A DNA stretch of 64,000 bases from NCBI RefSeq assembly GCF_014643835.1, contig NZ_BMKD01000007.1, positions 1 to 64,000 of the forward strand, given 5' to 3'. Below the pieces are notes generated by a model, which was not told the origin of the DNA, did no database searches, and was given only the letters and a program-made list of their open reading frames with translations. Within the stretch, counting starts at the first letter, position 1. The number at the start of each line of letters is the position of its first letter. The DNA is from Mucilaginibacter rubeus (GTDB lineage: Bacteria; Bacteroidota; Bacteroidia; Sphingobacteriales; Sphingobacteriaceae). A program made the position numbers and the translations under genes. Below, one piece after another: positions 47,203-56,286 of this stretch.

Positions 47203-47985
47203 TTAGGCCCGTTTCTCAATCTCTTTTTTAACCTCTGCAATTAATTGTTGCTCGGTAGGCAGGTATAATTTATATTCACTTGCAAAAATGGTTTTATTAT
47301 CTTCCGGTAGGGATATTTTAACAACAGCATTGTTCTTTTCAGCACATAACAAGATACCAATAGTTGGCTTTTCAAATTCTTTCCTCTCGTACCGGTCATA
47401 ATAATTTACGTACATCTGGAGCTGACCAATGTCCTGATGGGTGAATTTCGTGGTCTTTATTTCGATGATCACAAAGCACTGCAGAAGCCTGTTATAAAAA
47501 ACAAGATCTATAAAAAATTCATCGCCCTCAATATGTAAACGTTTCTGTCTGGCCACAAATGCGAAGCCGTTACCCATTTCCAACAGAAAATCATGTAAGT
47601 GCGTAATGATGGCCTGTTCCAGTCTTTTTCATAATAAGATGCCTCGCGATGTAATCCTAAAAACTCCAGGTACATCGGATCTTTTATGATTTTTATGGCA
47701 TCAGATAGTTTCTTCTCATTTCGGGCTACTGCCAACACGCTATCTTTGTCATTACTCATAAACTGCTATGAACCTGGTATTCTAACTGACGTGGCGTCCA
47801 ATTACTCTTTATGGCTTCCGCTATGTAAAAACCTCTTTTATCTGAATTATCGATGCGCAATATTATCTTGTAATGTGTCCGGCCCAATTGCGAACGCAGT
47901 GCGTTCGCAATTGGAAACGTGCTATAAAACTGCCTAAATAATTCTATCTGCCGTTTCGAAAACCCACTGCCATATTCCGGTTTTG
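47203..47985 (-). pseudogene. Frameshifted YhcG/DUF1016 PD-(D/E)XK nuclease relic
   Basis: Three pieces in different frames form one DUF1016 protein: the helical N-terminal part (EYGSGFSKRQIELFRQFY, FYIAEAIKSNWTPRQLE), a middle (MSNDKDSVLAVARNEK, SYYEKD), and the C-terminal nuclease domain (GFAFVARQKRLHIEGDEFFIDLVFYNRLL, CFVIIEIKTTKFTHQDIGQL, with D and ExK). Frameshifts lie near 47760 and near 47625 (one C apparently lost in the codon for Leu). The N-terminus is truncated at about 47985. It is inactive as it stands. Confidence 0.8.
47884..47914. repeat. Perfect 31-bp palindrome inside the YhcG relic
   Basis: CCAATTGCGAACGCA and its exact complement are separated by one G. The codons (read ANALRSQ) correspond to a conserved piece of the YhcG protein, so the palindrome is not an inserted element. 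A 15-bp stem with one-base loop is still unusual in coding DNA. Confidence 0.8.
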
Positions 47986-48025
47986 AAGAAGAGCAGCAAG
48001 AAAAAGATCTGGCTTAATAATGGAG

Positions 48026-50947
48026 TTAACGCACTGAATTTACCTGTTTAGGCGAAAACCCGAAATGCCGTGAAAAACTTGCTGAAAAGCTTGCCGGACT
48101 GCTGAAACCAACCTGGTAAGCTACTTCGGCAATGGTGGCTGTGCGGCGCGCCAGGAGATCGTGTGCATGCTGTAGCCGTATTTCGCGTACCAGTTCGCCC
48201 GGGGCCCGGCCAGTTATTGCCTTTAATTTTCGATGCAGCTGAATTCTGCTCATACCAATATCCCCAGCCAGCTGATCGGTTCCATAGCTGTTGTCATCCA
48301 GGTTATTTTCAACCGCGGCTTTTATCTTATTTAAAAAAGCCTGTTCTATAGTCGGCATATTGGGCAACTCAATCAGCCATCTCTTGTGCATTGCAACATG
48401 TTGTTTCAAAATATTGCGCATCCCGATCAGGTTCTTGATCAGGGCCAGCAGTTCGCGCTTTTCAAAGGGTTTGGCAAGATAAGCATCAGCTCCTGTTTGA
48501 ATACCTTTTACGCGGCTATCTACGTCGGCCCTTGCTGTCAGCATGATGACAGGGATATGGCTTGTCCGTTCGTCTTTTTTCAATATCCCGCACAACTCAT
48601 AACCATCTGTATCGGGCATCATCACATCGGTAATAATGAGTGCAGGGATTTGTTCTATACCCATTGTGATTCCCGCCTTGCCGTCCGAAGCGGTAATTAC
48701 CCGGTACTGCTCCGCAATCTGACGTTCAATAAAGTCACGAAGTTCCCGGTGATCTTCTACCAGCAAAACCAAGTCCATATCAGCCTCGGTTTTATCAGGT
48801 TTTGCTTCTTCGCTTTCAGCGGCTGCTTTCATAACCTTAAACTCCACTACACCCTCATGAGCGCCCGCCGCTTCGTCCAAAGGCAACTGGATCACCACTT
48901 CGGTAAATGCCCCTTCCCAGCTATTTGCCGCAATACTGCCGCCCATTAGCTCAATCAGTTCTTTACAAAGCGCCAAACCGATACCGCTTCCTTCTGCAGC
49001 CTGACTGCCCGGCGAATTGACCTGGTAAAAACGACTGAAAATATAGGGAAGCTTTGATCTGGGTATCCCTTTACCTGTATCGCGAACGCGAACTACATAT
49101 TGATTCCCGGGCACCCCATCATCGTGATAGAGAAAAATCTCCACCCTGCCGACCTCCGTGAATTTTACCGCATTCCCGATAACGTTCAGCATGACCTTAT
49201 CCAATTTATCCCGGTCTGCCATTACCCAAAGTTCGCGATAGTTTGACCGGAAATGCAGTGTGATGCCTTTTTGCAATGCAAGCGGCTCAAAACTTTGGAC
49301 ATGGCCTAATAACAATGCGTTTAAATCGAGCGGTTCGTACAACAATTCCATTAATCCCTGCTCCAGTTTACTCAGATCAAGCAACTGGTTGATAAGCCTC
49401 AGCAAGCGCTCGGCATTATTCAGGATCATCCGGTAATCCCTCAGCAATGATGGATCGGCGGTCTTGCCGGCAAGTTCCTTAACCGGATTGAGGATGAGCG
49501 TTAACGGCGTCCGGAATTCGTGCGCAATATTGCCGAAAAACCTTGATTTAACAGCGTCCAGTTCACGCAACTTATCCGCCTTTTCTTTTAGTTCTGCTGT
49601 GCGTTGCTGTACAACAGCTTCTAATTTCCGGGCTTCGGCCGCAAGCTGTTCGGTTCTTTCAGCTTCTTTTGCCAGTGCAAAAGCCGACAATGCTTCAACC
49701 TCGGCCAACTGTGCGGCCAATTGCTGGTTTGTGCCGGCATAATCGAGCGCGAGATAAAGGGACAGGCAAACCGGTAAAACAAGTTCGCCCGCGCTCATCA
49801 CAAATACCCGCATTGAATTATAACCGTAAGGCCATACGCTGAACGTATCATCCCAGCAAAAAATATAAACCAGGAAAACTGCCATTACACCCGTTGTAAC
49901 CAACCACGCCTTACGCCTGCCTTTACGTATAAGGTGATATACACAGATAAAGCCATCCACATTACAAACCAGGAAAACTGATGAAAAAAAATCAGGAAAA
50001 TCAGTTTCCTTTAATATATAAAATTTATAAAAGTAAAAAAGTAAATAGGCCGAGCATACGCACGCCAGGGTAACCTGGCGCCAGCGATGTACCTGGCCAT
50101 AATCTAACTTATACAACAAAATGAGCCCCCACCACAAAAGCAACACCTTCAGGTTATAGATCATGTAATGAGCAATATATTGCAGCTGCGGATGGGCGGT
50201 TAAATAAAAAAGGTATACACACCCGCTGGTGATGCCCGTTAGCATAACAAACAATGCGTAATAAAAATTAAGCTTCTGCTTCGGATAAAACAGAAAAAGC
50301 AAAAAGTGCAGCAGGCCAAGAATGAAGGCTGCGGCGGCACACATTGGCACAAAATTATATAGCGTCCTGGCACGCATTATACGCTTGCTATACAAATCGT
50401 AGTTGGTAAGTAACACCTCAAAGCCTACAAAATTACGGTACACACCAAAAGGGTTGGCGTAATGAATAGTTACCAGATGCGGCGCATTGCCCTTTAACCA
50501 AAAGGGTATCATCTCCAATGGTGCCCGGTTGGCTTCCGTTGCTTCAACCGGGTGGCCGATTTTGCCATAGCCGCCTATTGGCTCACCATCAATAAATATT
50601 TCTGACGCGCCATCATGATTAATGCGCAGGCCAAATTTTTGGCCTGCCACATCCTTACCTGCTTTTACCCAAATATTAAACCAGCCAATACCTTTCCACC
50701 CGGCGGGTAGCTTGTCTGTGCCAAACGCCGTATACTGTACAGTTTCCCAGCCGCCGGAACGGACATCAGGCGGTGTATTTGCGTTATTTATTTCAGGATG
50801 AAAGAACCAGTGTTTATCACGCAGTGATATTTCATTGTAGGCGCCGAAATCTTTGTGATGCAGAATTACCGTGTCTTGTGCATTGGCCGTACCGTACAAA
50901 GCCAAAAGCAAAAGCAACAAGACGAAGGTACATTTAGCTGGATGCAT
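48026..50947 (-). CDS. Hybrid sensor kinase with receiver and AraC-type output domain
   Basis: A 973-aa one-protein two-component system. A signal peptide (MHPAKCTFVLLLLLLALYGTANAQ) and periplasmic sensor are followed by about seven membrane segments (residues 200-400; 7TMR-DISM-like) and a coiled coil. Then come the kinase domain with H box FFGNIAHEFRTPLTLI and ATP-binding blocks DTGKGIPRSKL and GSGIGLALCKELI, a receiver domain with the phospho-acceptor Asp in LIITDVMMPDTDGYEL, and a C-terminal AraC-type helix-turn-helix (GDIGMSRIQLHRKLKAITG). The whole relay runs in one chain, common in Bacteroidota nutrient sensing. The sensed ligand is unknown; the target is probably a nearby or distant transport gene. 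Confidence 0.9.
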   Translation of the reverse strand: MHPAKCTFVLLLLLLALYGTANAQDTVILHHKDFGAYNEISLRDKHWFFHPEINNANTPPDVRSGGWETVQYTAFGTDKLPAGWKGIGWFNIWVKAGKDVAGQKFGLRINHDGASEIFIDGEPIGGYGKIGHPVEATEANRAPLEMIPFWLKGNAPHLVTIHYANPFGVYRNFVGFEVLLTNYDLYSKRIMRARTLYNFVPMCAAAAFILGLLHFLLFLFYPKQKLNFYYALFVMLTGITSGCVYLFYLTAHPQLQYIAHYMIYNLKVLLLWWGLILLYKLDYGQVHRWRQVTLACVCSAYLLFYFYKFYILKETDFPDFFSSVFLVCNVDGFICVYHLIRKGRRKAWLVTTGVMAVFLVYIFCWDDTFSVWPYGYNSMRVFVMSAGELVLPVCLSLYLALDYAGTNQQLAAQLAEVEALSAFALAKEAERTEQLAAEARKLEAVVQQRTAELKEKADKLRELDAVKSRFFGNIAHEFRTPLTLILNPVKELAGKTADPSLLRDYRMILNNAERLLRLINQLLDLSKLEQGLMELLYEPLDLNALLLGHVQSFEPLALQKGITLHFRSNYRELWVMADRDKLDKVMLNVIGNAVKFTEVGRVEIFLYHDDGVPGNQYVVRVRDTGKGIPRSKLPYIFSRFYQVNSPGSQAAEGSGIGLALCKELIELMGGSIAANSWEGAFTEVVIQLPLDEAAGAHEGVVEFKVMKAAAESEEAKPDKTEADMDLVLLVEDHRELRDFIERQIAEQYRVITASDGKAGITMGIEQIPALIITDVMMPDTDGYELCGILKKDERTSHIPVIMLTARADVDSRVKGIQTGADAYLAKPFEKRELLALIKNLIGMRNILKQHVAMHKRWLIELPNMPTIEQAFLNKIKAAVENNLDDNSYGTDQLAGDIGMSRIQLHRKLKAITGRAPGELVREIRLQHAHDLLARRTATIAEVAYQVGFSSPASFSASFSRHFGFSPKQVNSVR

Positions 50948-50994
50948 GTTGAGATTAAGTTTGCGTAAAACTGCCGGGATTTTATAATCAAAAA

Positions 50995-51017
50995 TATATT
51001 ATATTTATTATAATATA
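50995..51017. repeat. AT-rich hairpin upstream of the hybrid kinase
   Basis: TATATTATA and TATAATATA form a 9-bp stem with a 5-base loop, 47 bases before the kinase start codon and after the NTF2-like gene stop. It is pure AT, so weak as a terminator; a regulatory role is only possible. Confidence 0.4.
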
Positions 51018-51059
51018 CAGATACTACGGGGCTTTATTCATAACAGAGCGGCCTTAATA

Positions 51060-51533
51060 TTAGTTAATACCTTTTTCCAGCCTGGCATTTTGACCCGCAA
51101 ATATCTTCCATTCACCGTCCCGTTTTACCACGACGATCATCCGGCGAAACTCAAACGTTTGACCCGGATATCGTTCGTCGCCGGCAAGGCCCGTTCGTAC
51201 GTGTACAAGCGCAAGGTCCTGATTAAGATAGGTAATATCTTCAACAGCCCGGGTATAGTACCGGGTGTTTTTAAAATAAGTATTATGAACCTGCTTATAA
51301 TGCTTAAAAATATCATCCCGACCTTTATAGTAGGCACCAAACCAGTTTACCCAGGTAGCATCAGAGGTGTAACTGGCCGCCAGTTTTTCCGGGTTATGGC
51401 TATTCCATGCATCTTCATAATTTTTGATCATCTGCCGTATCACAGCGTTGTTCGATGCAGTGTCAGGCTGCTGGGCCTGTACACTGGTACTGCATAGCCA
51501 TATCAGAAGTATCAGGCTTGTTATCTTTTTCAT
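51060..51533 (-). CDS. Secreted NTF2-like (DUF4440/SnoaL) protein
   Basis: A 157-aa protein with a Sec signal peptide (MKKITSLILLIWLCSTSVQAQ). The mature part has the cone-fold pattern: helix MIKNYEDAWNSHNPEKLAASY, TSDATWVNWFGAYYKGRDDIF, then LALVHVRTGLAG and a closing strand EWKIFAGQNARLE. Such proteins bind small ligands or act as isomerase-like enzymes; no active site is confirmed. The ATG at 51533 gives the signal peptide; the longer reading adds nine residues. It precedes the hybrid kinase gene on the same strand, 113 bases away. Confidence 0.8.
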   Translation of the reverse strand: MKKITSLILLIWLCSTSVQAQQPDTASNNAVIRQMIKNYEDAWNSHNPEKLAASYTSDATWVNWFGAYYKGRDDIFKHYKQVHNTYFKNTRYYTRAVEDITYLNQDLALVHVRTGLAGDERYPGQTFEFRRMIVVVKRDGEWKIFAGQNARLEKGIN

Positions 51534-51805
51534 AGGTATTATATACAGGAGGACAAACATCCATAGCGGATACTACAAATAAAGGTGATACTTCATGATG
51601 TTACTTATGTTTATGTTACAAATCCTTTATCTTTTGTTACATACAGCTAAACCTGCCCTATTCATGAAACGATTTCGAACTGATTTGTAACACCCGCGAA
51701 ACTAACTTTCCCAACAGTCTCTTTTTTTTGTAATAACAATTTTGCCTCCGGGGCATTACGGCGCTTCCTGTTGAAAGCGCTGATTACAAATAACAAAACT
51801 TACCT

Positions 51806-51853
51806 ATGAAAAAATTATTAAAACTAACGGAGGTAAAATTATTTACACCATGA
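51806..51853 (+). CDS. Possible 15-aa leader peptide
   Basis: MKKLLKLTEVKLFTP is followed by TGA that overlaps the lipoprotein ATG as ATGA (51850-51853). An AACGGAGG-like stretch lies inside it, 17 bases before that ATG. It could couple translation to the lipoprotein gene. At 15 codons chance occurrence cannot be excluded. Confidence 0.3.
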   Translation: MKKLLKLTEVKLFTP

Positions 51854-52650
51854 AAACTTCAAAACCATTGTTTGCAATAATATTTGTTGCAACGGCAGCT
51901 ATATCTTGCTCAAAAGATGCCAAAACCCCACCCGCCCAGGAGGTGACACCATTGGTAAAGCAAATGGTGATCACTTATCCTTACATAAGGAGCGTATATA
52001 ATAACACTTACGATGACCAGAAACGATTAGCCACCGTAGGAAATGCCAATAACATCATCACTTATAATGCCGGCGGTTTTGAGATATCACAGCCTTATAA
52101 CGCCGATAAATTAATTACGGATGTTACTTTAGATAACAGCGGACGTATTGGAACGGTTCTTAGTTATCCGAGTACTAACGAAAGATATAACTCAATCTTC
52201 AGCTATGACGCGAAAGGCCGCCTGGCCAAAATAGTCCAAACAGGTACATATTACGGAAGGGTGGTCCGTCATTTGACATTTATTTACACATGGGATGATA
52301 ACGACAATTTGTTAAGCAGCAGGATCATCAGCGATAATGACGATAGTACGGTAACCTATTCAGGATTCTCGGCCGAAAACGTAAACACATTAAAAGGCAG
52401 CAATTTTGGATTCGATTATTTTGGCACCGCAGACTATCCGAGCGACTTTGTACCTAACGATAACGGCGGGAGCGGCGTAACTTTCCCATCGATATACGCA
52501 GGTAAAATTTTGCCAACACAGGTAAAAGGTCCGGGCTACACCCGCAATCTCACTTATCACAAAAATGCCCAGGGATATATCGACAGAATAGAAACGAACA
52601 ACCCGGCTTCTGCTGTCGATCATACAATAACTGATATCGCCTATCAATAA
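51850..52650 (+). CDS. RHS/DUF4595-like lipoprotein
   Basis: A 266-aa protein with a lipoprotein signal (MKTSKPLFAIIFVATAAISCSKDA; the Cys follows AAIS). The mature part has repeated short YD/RHS-like units such as YDDQKRLATVGNANNIITY, YDAKGRLAKIVQTG and DDNDNLLSSRI, typical of DUF4595-type surface lipoproteins of Bacteroidota. It is probably exported to the periplasm or cell surface. Function unknown. It is followed 16 bases later by another lipoprotein gene, suggesting a bicistronic unit. Confidence 0.75.
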   Translation: MKTSKPLFAIIFVATAAISCSKDAKTPPAQEVTPLVKQMVITYPYIRSVYNNTYDDQKRLATVGNANNIITYNAGGFEISQPYNADKLITDVTLDNSGRIGTVLSYPSTNERYNSIFSYDAKGRLAKIVQTGTYYGRVVRHLTFIYTWDDNDNLLSSRIISDNDDSTVTYSGFSAENVNTLKGSNFGFDYFGTADYPSDFVPNDNGGSGVTFPSIYAGKILPTQVKGPGYTRNLTYHKNAQGYIDRIETNNPASAVDHTITDIAYQ

Positions 52651-52666
52651 AAAACAGCCCGACACC

Positions 52667-53152
52667 ATGAAAACATTATCAATCATTACGCTGATATATT
52701 GCTGCACGGCGCTTACCGCATGCAATTTTAGCAAGGGCGCCAAAAAAGACCTCAGTACAGGATTGTCCTACAATTACAATGGCTTTAGCGTGCGGAATGT
52801 TTTACTGATTGATGCATCAGGCACGCCATTGAGCAGCAACAAGGTATCATTAAACACGCGTGTATCCGTTGCAGCCCTGGGCATCATCAATTACGGATTA
52901 AAGGACGGAAAAGTTTATCCGGGTATGATGCTGGCCGTTACCGATCAGAAAGGTAACCCGGTGATCAAGTCTGCCGACCTTTTTGCAGGCGGCAAAGGTT
53001 ATCCGCCGGCAGGAGCAACCGAATTACGGGGTGATATCACAATTGCACAGCCCATGGCATCCGGGCAGGTTTATCATGTCAACGTGCGCATATGGGATAA
53101 AGTAAAAGCAGGCAACGAGATCAATGCCGAAGCCGACCTTGTCGTACAGTGA
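52667..53152 (+). CDS. Hypothetical lipoprotein
   Basis: A 161-aa protein with a lipobox (TALTAC, cleavage before Cys 19). The mature part is beta-rich (NYNGFSVRNVLLIDASGTPLS, QVYHVNVRIWDKV). No family is recognised. The 16-base gap to the preceding lipoprotein gene suggests they are co-transcribed and act together at the envelope. Confidence 0.7.
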   Translation: MKTLSIITLIYCCTALTACNFSKGAKKDLSTGLSYNYNGFSVRNVLLIDASGTPLSSNKVSLNTRVSVAALGIINYGLKDGKVYPGMMLAVTDQKGNPVIKSADLFAGGKGYPPAGATELRGDITIAQPMASGQVYHVNVRIWDKVKAGNEINAEADLVVQ

Positions 53153-53195
53153 TTGATCGCTATGTACATTATTGATAATCTTTAAATTTCTTATT

Positions 53196-53396
53196 ATGGT
53201 TATTTTCATGCGCAGAAAGCCTGCGCTTATTTATGGCACCATCCTCGGCACGATATGCCTGCTGGGCGGTGTTATGCAAAGTAAAGCTGAGACAGCATTG
53301 GTTGGGTTCCTGATGCTTATTTACACCGTTGGCAGTCTGATTATGGACAAAAGAAAAAAAGAAGCTGCAAAAGAACAGGGTTCAAAAGCTCAATAA
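53196..53396 (+). CDS. Small two-helix membrane protein
   Basis: A protein of about 66 aa starting MVIFMRRKPALIYGTILG, with two hydrophobic segments (ALIYGTILGTICLLGGVM and TALVGFLMLIYTVGSLIM) and a charged Lys-rich tail. No family is recognised. The ATG at 53196 is preferred to an upstream TTG; ATG 53208 is also possible. Confidence 0.5.
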   Translation: MVIFMRRKPALIYGTILGTICLLGGVMQSKAETALVGFLMLIYTVGSLIMDKRKKEAAKEQGSKAQ

Positions 53397-53473
53397 GGTA
53401 GTGCGTTTAATTTGTAAAGCCGCTTAGTAATCCATGGCGGAGTGAGAGAGCTAAATGAACCTGCCTCCTTATG

Positions 53474-53582
53474 TTACCCATGACAACTTAAAAAAATGGG
53501 TGTCATACTGAGCCCATCGAAGTATGGCGGGCGGGCCTCTGCGCACGAGTCTTCGACAGGCTCAGACTGACAGGCCCTCTTT
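53474..53582. repeat. Dispersed GTCGAAGACTCG repeat, copy 2
   Basis: The reverse complement of 53509-53580 nearly matches 2281-2343. This copy lies between the small membrane protein and the convergent amidohydrolase gene. It is flanked by TTACCCATGACA, which also has an ACCCATGACA counterpart beside copy 1, so the element is longer than the core. Confidence 0.65.
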
Positions 53583-53672
53583 GTCATCTAACCTTCAGAG
53601 GCCCCTGATTTAAACACTCAGCAAGAGATGGGCCACGCCTAAGTTATATTGAAGAAAAAGCTATTATAGTTG

Positions 53673-54938
53673 TTACCTGTTGTAGATCCTGCCGCCTTTG
53701 ATCACTAATTTTACTTTTGTGATGTTATCGATAGATGCCAAAGGATCAGCATCCAATACGATCAGATCGGCATCCATTCCTGCTTTAACGAGTCCTTTTC
53801 GCCCTTGTAGCCCGATGGCTGCGGCGCTGTTTTGGGTGGCGGCTATGATGGCATCTATAGGGCTGAAACCAGCATCCGTCACGAACAGGCGCATTTCTTC
53901 CGGAACAAATTTTTCCTGGTCGTCATCGGTGCCGGCGCAAATGGCTACCCCTGCACGATAAGCCCGAGCAACGATCCGTTTACCGATCTCATAGTCCCAT
54001 ATAGCAGCCGAATCCTGGCTTGCCCAAACCTTGTAGGTAAGTAAAGTGGCGTCCAGAATGGTGTGATGCGCTCGCATCAGATCAAAAAGCCCGTGCAGAT
54101 CAGGCGTCACCCGATCCCAATACGCGGCGTTATGCCCGGCTTTTTTCCAGGCTTCCGGTATTTGTGCCTTTTCACGGACCAGCAGCGGCACGTGCGAAAT
54201 GGAGATCAGTCCTGCCCGGACAAGGTCGGACGGCCCTGCGCCCTGCAGCCAGGCATGCCCCCAAACGGGCATCTGCTGTTTCTGTGCTTCCGTCATTATC
54301 CGGTTAACCTGCCCGGTGGTCAGGTTAGCATAGAGCTTGATGCCGCTCGCGCCGCTGCCCTTGGCTTCGGCTATTGCCAGTGTCAGGTTTGTGGAGTCGC
54401 TGATAGCCTGCATATAGGGCATTTTCCCGTTAATACCGCCTCTTGTTGACGTCGCTGTTCGCGGGTCACTGAAGAACACGGTACCGGCCATAAGGGCAGA
54501 ATAACAGATTTCAGGTGACGTGATCTCTCCGAGCCGTGCATCGCGGGCCAAACCGGCAAGTACACGTCCGTCACCGGCCATATCCCTCACACAGGTCACA
54601 CCGCTACACAGCATACGCTTCAGCACATCAAGTGTGTGCGCGCGGTTGTCTACACCGCTCGGATCGGTTGCCATATGCACATGACTATCGACCAGGCCCG
54701 GCAAGAGTGATTTCCCTCCGAGGTTGATTACTATAGCAGAATCCGGAATGGTGTGCTCCCCGGCCGTAAAAGTAAGGCTGATCTTACCATCACAAATAAA
54801 CACTGTTTGACGGGGAAGCGGCACCCGGTGTTCTGCATCAATGATGGTCGCATTGGTCAGTACAAGCAATCCGGGTTTGTACTGGGCCCAAACGGCGACT
54901 GGCGCCAACAACAGGAATGAAATTATATACTTGATCAT
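53673..54938 (-). CDS. Exported amidohydrolase family protein
   Basis: A 421-aa metal-dependent hydrolase with a signal peptide (MIKYIISFLLLAPVAVWAQ). Metal ligands are recognisable: HVH in GLVDSHVHMATD, a His in WGHAWLQG, a later His in SISHVPLL and the Asp in CAGTDDD. The N- and C-terminal beta-sandwich pieces (VLTNATIIDAEHRV and KAGMDADLIVLDADPL) complete the fold. It resembles periplasmic imidazolonepropionase-like/prolidase-type amidohydrolases. Substrate unknown. It is divergent from the NmrA-type gene. Confidence 0.85.
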   Translation of the reverse strand: MIKYIISFLLLAPVAVWAQYKPGLLVLTNATIIDAEHRVPLPRQTVFICDGKISLTFTAGEHTIPDSAIVINLGGKSLLPGLVDSHVHMATDPSGVDNRAHTLDVLKRMLCSGVTCVRDMAGDGRVLAGLARDARLGEITSPEICYSALMAGTVFFSDPRTATSTRGGINGKMPYMQAISDSTNLTLAIAEAKGSGASGIKLYANLTTGQVNRIMTEAQKQQMPVWGHAWLQGAGPSDLVRAGLISISHVPLLVREKAQIPEAWKKAGHNAAYWDRVTPDLHGLFDLMRAHHTILDATLLTYKVWASQDSAAIWDYEIGKRIVARAYRAGVAICAGTDDDQEKFVPEEMRLFVTDAGFSPIDAIIAATQNSAAAIGLQGRKGLVKAGMDADLIVLDADPLASIDNITKVKLVIKGGRIYNR

Positions 54939-55125
54939 AGGCTTTGCTGCTTTTTGACAGCTTGCCCAATTTAAGCAATTTCGCAGAAAGCATCGTTCGG
55001 TGATGCCTTGACAATTCCTTGCGGATGCATGTAGAAATGGCCGACGGTTGGGATGACGAAAAACAAAAAATCGTTGCGGACTTCTGGCAAGTTTTTACGG
55101 CATGAATATTGAAATTAATAGCGTT

Positions 55126-55992
55126 ATGAAATACACACACGCTATTTTAGGAGGAACCGGCCATATCGGTGCCGCGCTTTCGACCGCTTTGCTGCAAAAA
55201 CAACAAAAGGTCATGATCATTGGCCATGATCCAGCTAAAGCTGCCGAATGGATTGTTAAGGGGGCAGCTTATGAGGTTGCAGACATCTGGGACACAGCCC
55301 GTTTAAAAGAACTGTTCGGACAGGCGGAGCGCCTGTTTGTGCTGAACCCGAATGCGGCTCCCGATAAAGATATCGATGCGGTGGAAAGGGAACAGATCGG
55401 CAGTATCCTAAACGCGCTTGAAGGGTCGGAACTGAAAAAGATCGTCGCCGCTTCTACCTATGGCGCCCAGCCCGGAGATCATATTTTTGACCTCGGTGCG
55501 CTGTATGAATTAGAGCAGGGCTTAGCCAAATTGGACATCCCGCTGGCAGTGATCCGCAGCGCTTATTACATGAGCAATTTTGACCAGGCAATACCAGCCG
55601 TCCGGGAAAAGGGAGAATTGACCACTTTGTTTCCGGCGGACTTTAAGCTGCCCATGGTCGCGCCGGCAGATATCGGTGCATTTGCAGCCAAATTAATGCT
55701 GGATGACCGGACCGGGCTGTTCTTCCTGGAAGGGCCTGAAACCTATTCTAATCAGGATGTGGCTGAAACATTCGGTAAGCTATTGCACAAAACGGTAAAC
55801 GTGGTGACTATCCCGGAAGCTGGTTGGAAAGACTTTCTGATAAAGGGCGGCTTTTCCGAAAAAGCGGCGGCATCTTTCGCTAATATGACGAGACTTACCA
55901 TTAGCCAGCAATCGGAAATACCAACCGCCCAACACGGGCCTACCACCTTGTTTCACTACCTGGAAAAGCAATTGCAGGTTAATGGTGCTTAA
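55126..55992 (+). CDS. NmrA-like NAD(P)H-binding protein
   Basis: A 288-aa atypical SDR starting MKYTHAILGGTGHIGAALS, with the GGTGHIG dinucleotide motif. The DAVEREQIGSILNALEGSELKKIV and VIRSAYYMSNFDQA segments are typical of NmrA/azoreductase-like proteins, which lack the YxxxK pair and often act as redox sensors or reductases. An ATG at 55102 would add eight residues and cannot be excluded. The last 14 bases overlap the oppositely oriented 49-aa gene. Confidence 0.8.
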   Translation: MKYTHAILGGTGHIGAALSTALLQKQQKVMIIGHDPAKAAEWIVKGAAYEVADIWDTARLKELFGQAERLFVLNPNAAPDKDIDAVEREQIGSILNALEGSELKKIVAASTYGAQPGDHIFDLGALYELEQGLAKLDIPLAVIRSAYYMSNFDQAIPAVREKGELTTLFPADFKLPMVAPADIGAFAAKLMLDDRTGLFFLEGPETYSNQDVAETFGKLLHKTVNVVTIPEAGWKDFLIKGGFSEKAAASFANMTRLTISQQSEIPTAQHGPTTLFHYLEKQLQVNGA

Positions 55993-56128
55993 AATATTGT
56001 ATCTCTTTTTCGTGTTTCATTGCGGCTTCTTTTGAATCGAAAGTGCCGAGATTTTTACGCTTGTGGGTTTCAGGATCAACCTTTTTGGAGTAGATCCTGT
56101 ATTGCCCTGATTTTAATTTCCTGATCAT
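55979..56128 (-). CDS. 49-aa conserved small protein
   Basis: MIRKLKSGQYRIYSKKVDPE, then THKRKNLGTFDSKEAAMKHE and a C-terminal EKEIQYFKHH, resemble a widespread small family of bacterial proteins of about 50 aa with the same RKNLGTF core (from memory). Function is unknown; the basic N-terminus suggests nucleic-acid binding. Its 3' end overlaps the NmrA-type gene by 14 bases on the opposite strand. Confidence 0.65.
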   Translation of the reverse strand: MIRKLKSGQYRIYSKKVDPETHKRKNLGTFDSKEAAMKHEKEIQYFKHH

Positions 56129-56286
56129 TATTTATTAACATACCGCGAGCGGCAATGTTTACGCAAACAAACAATAGAACGTATTAGCCGTGATACCCCG
56201 GCAATATTGACAAATGGCCACGAGGTAAAAGTCGTGACATGGCAACAGAATACCGCAGCCTTTTTATTCTAATCGACTTAATATAT

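Noticed and set aside
47884-47914. Palindrome as a transcription terminator
   Set aside because: Its codons align with a conserved part of YhcG, there is no T-run, and it lies inside the former coding region.
47985-48025. Copy of the tRNA-Met 3' end as right attachment site
   Set aside because: Looked for the GGCAGTTCGATC and CTCCCCGCT segments near the island's right edge and found none.
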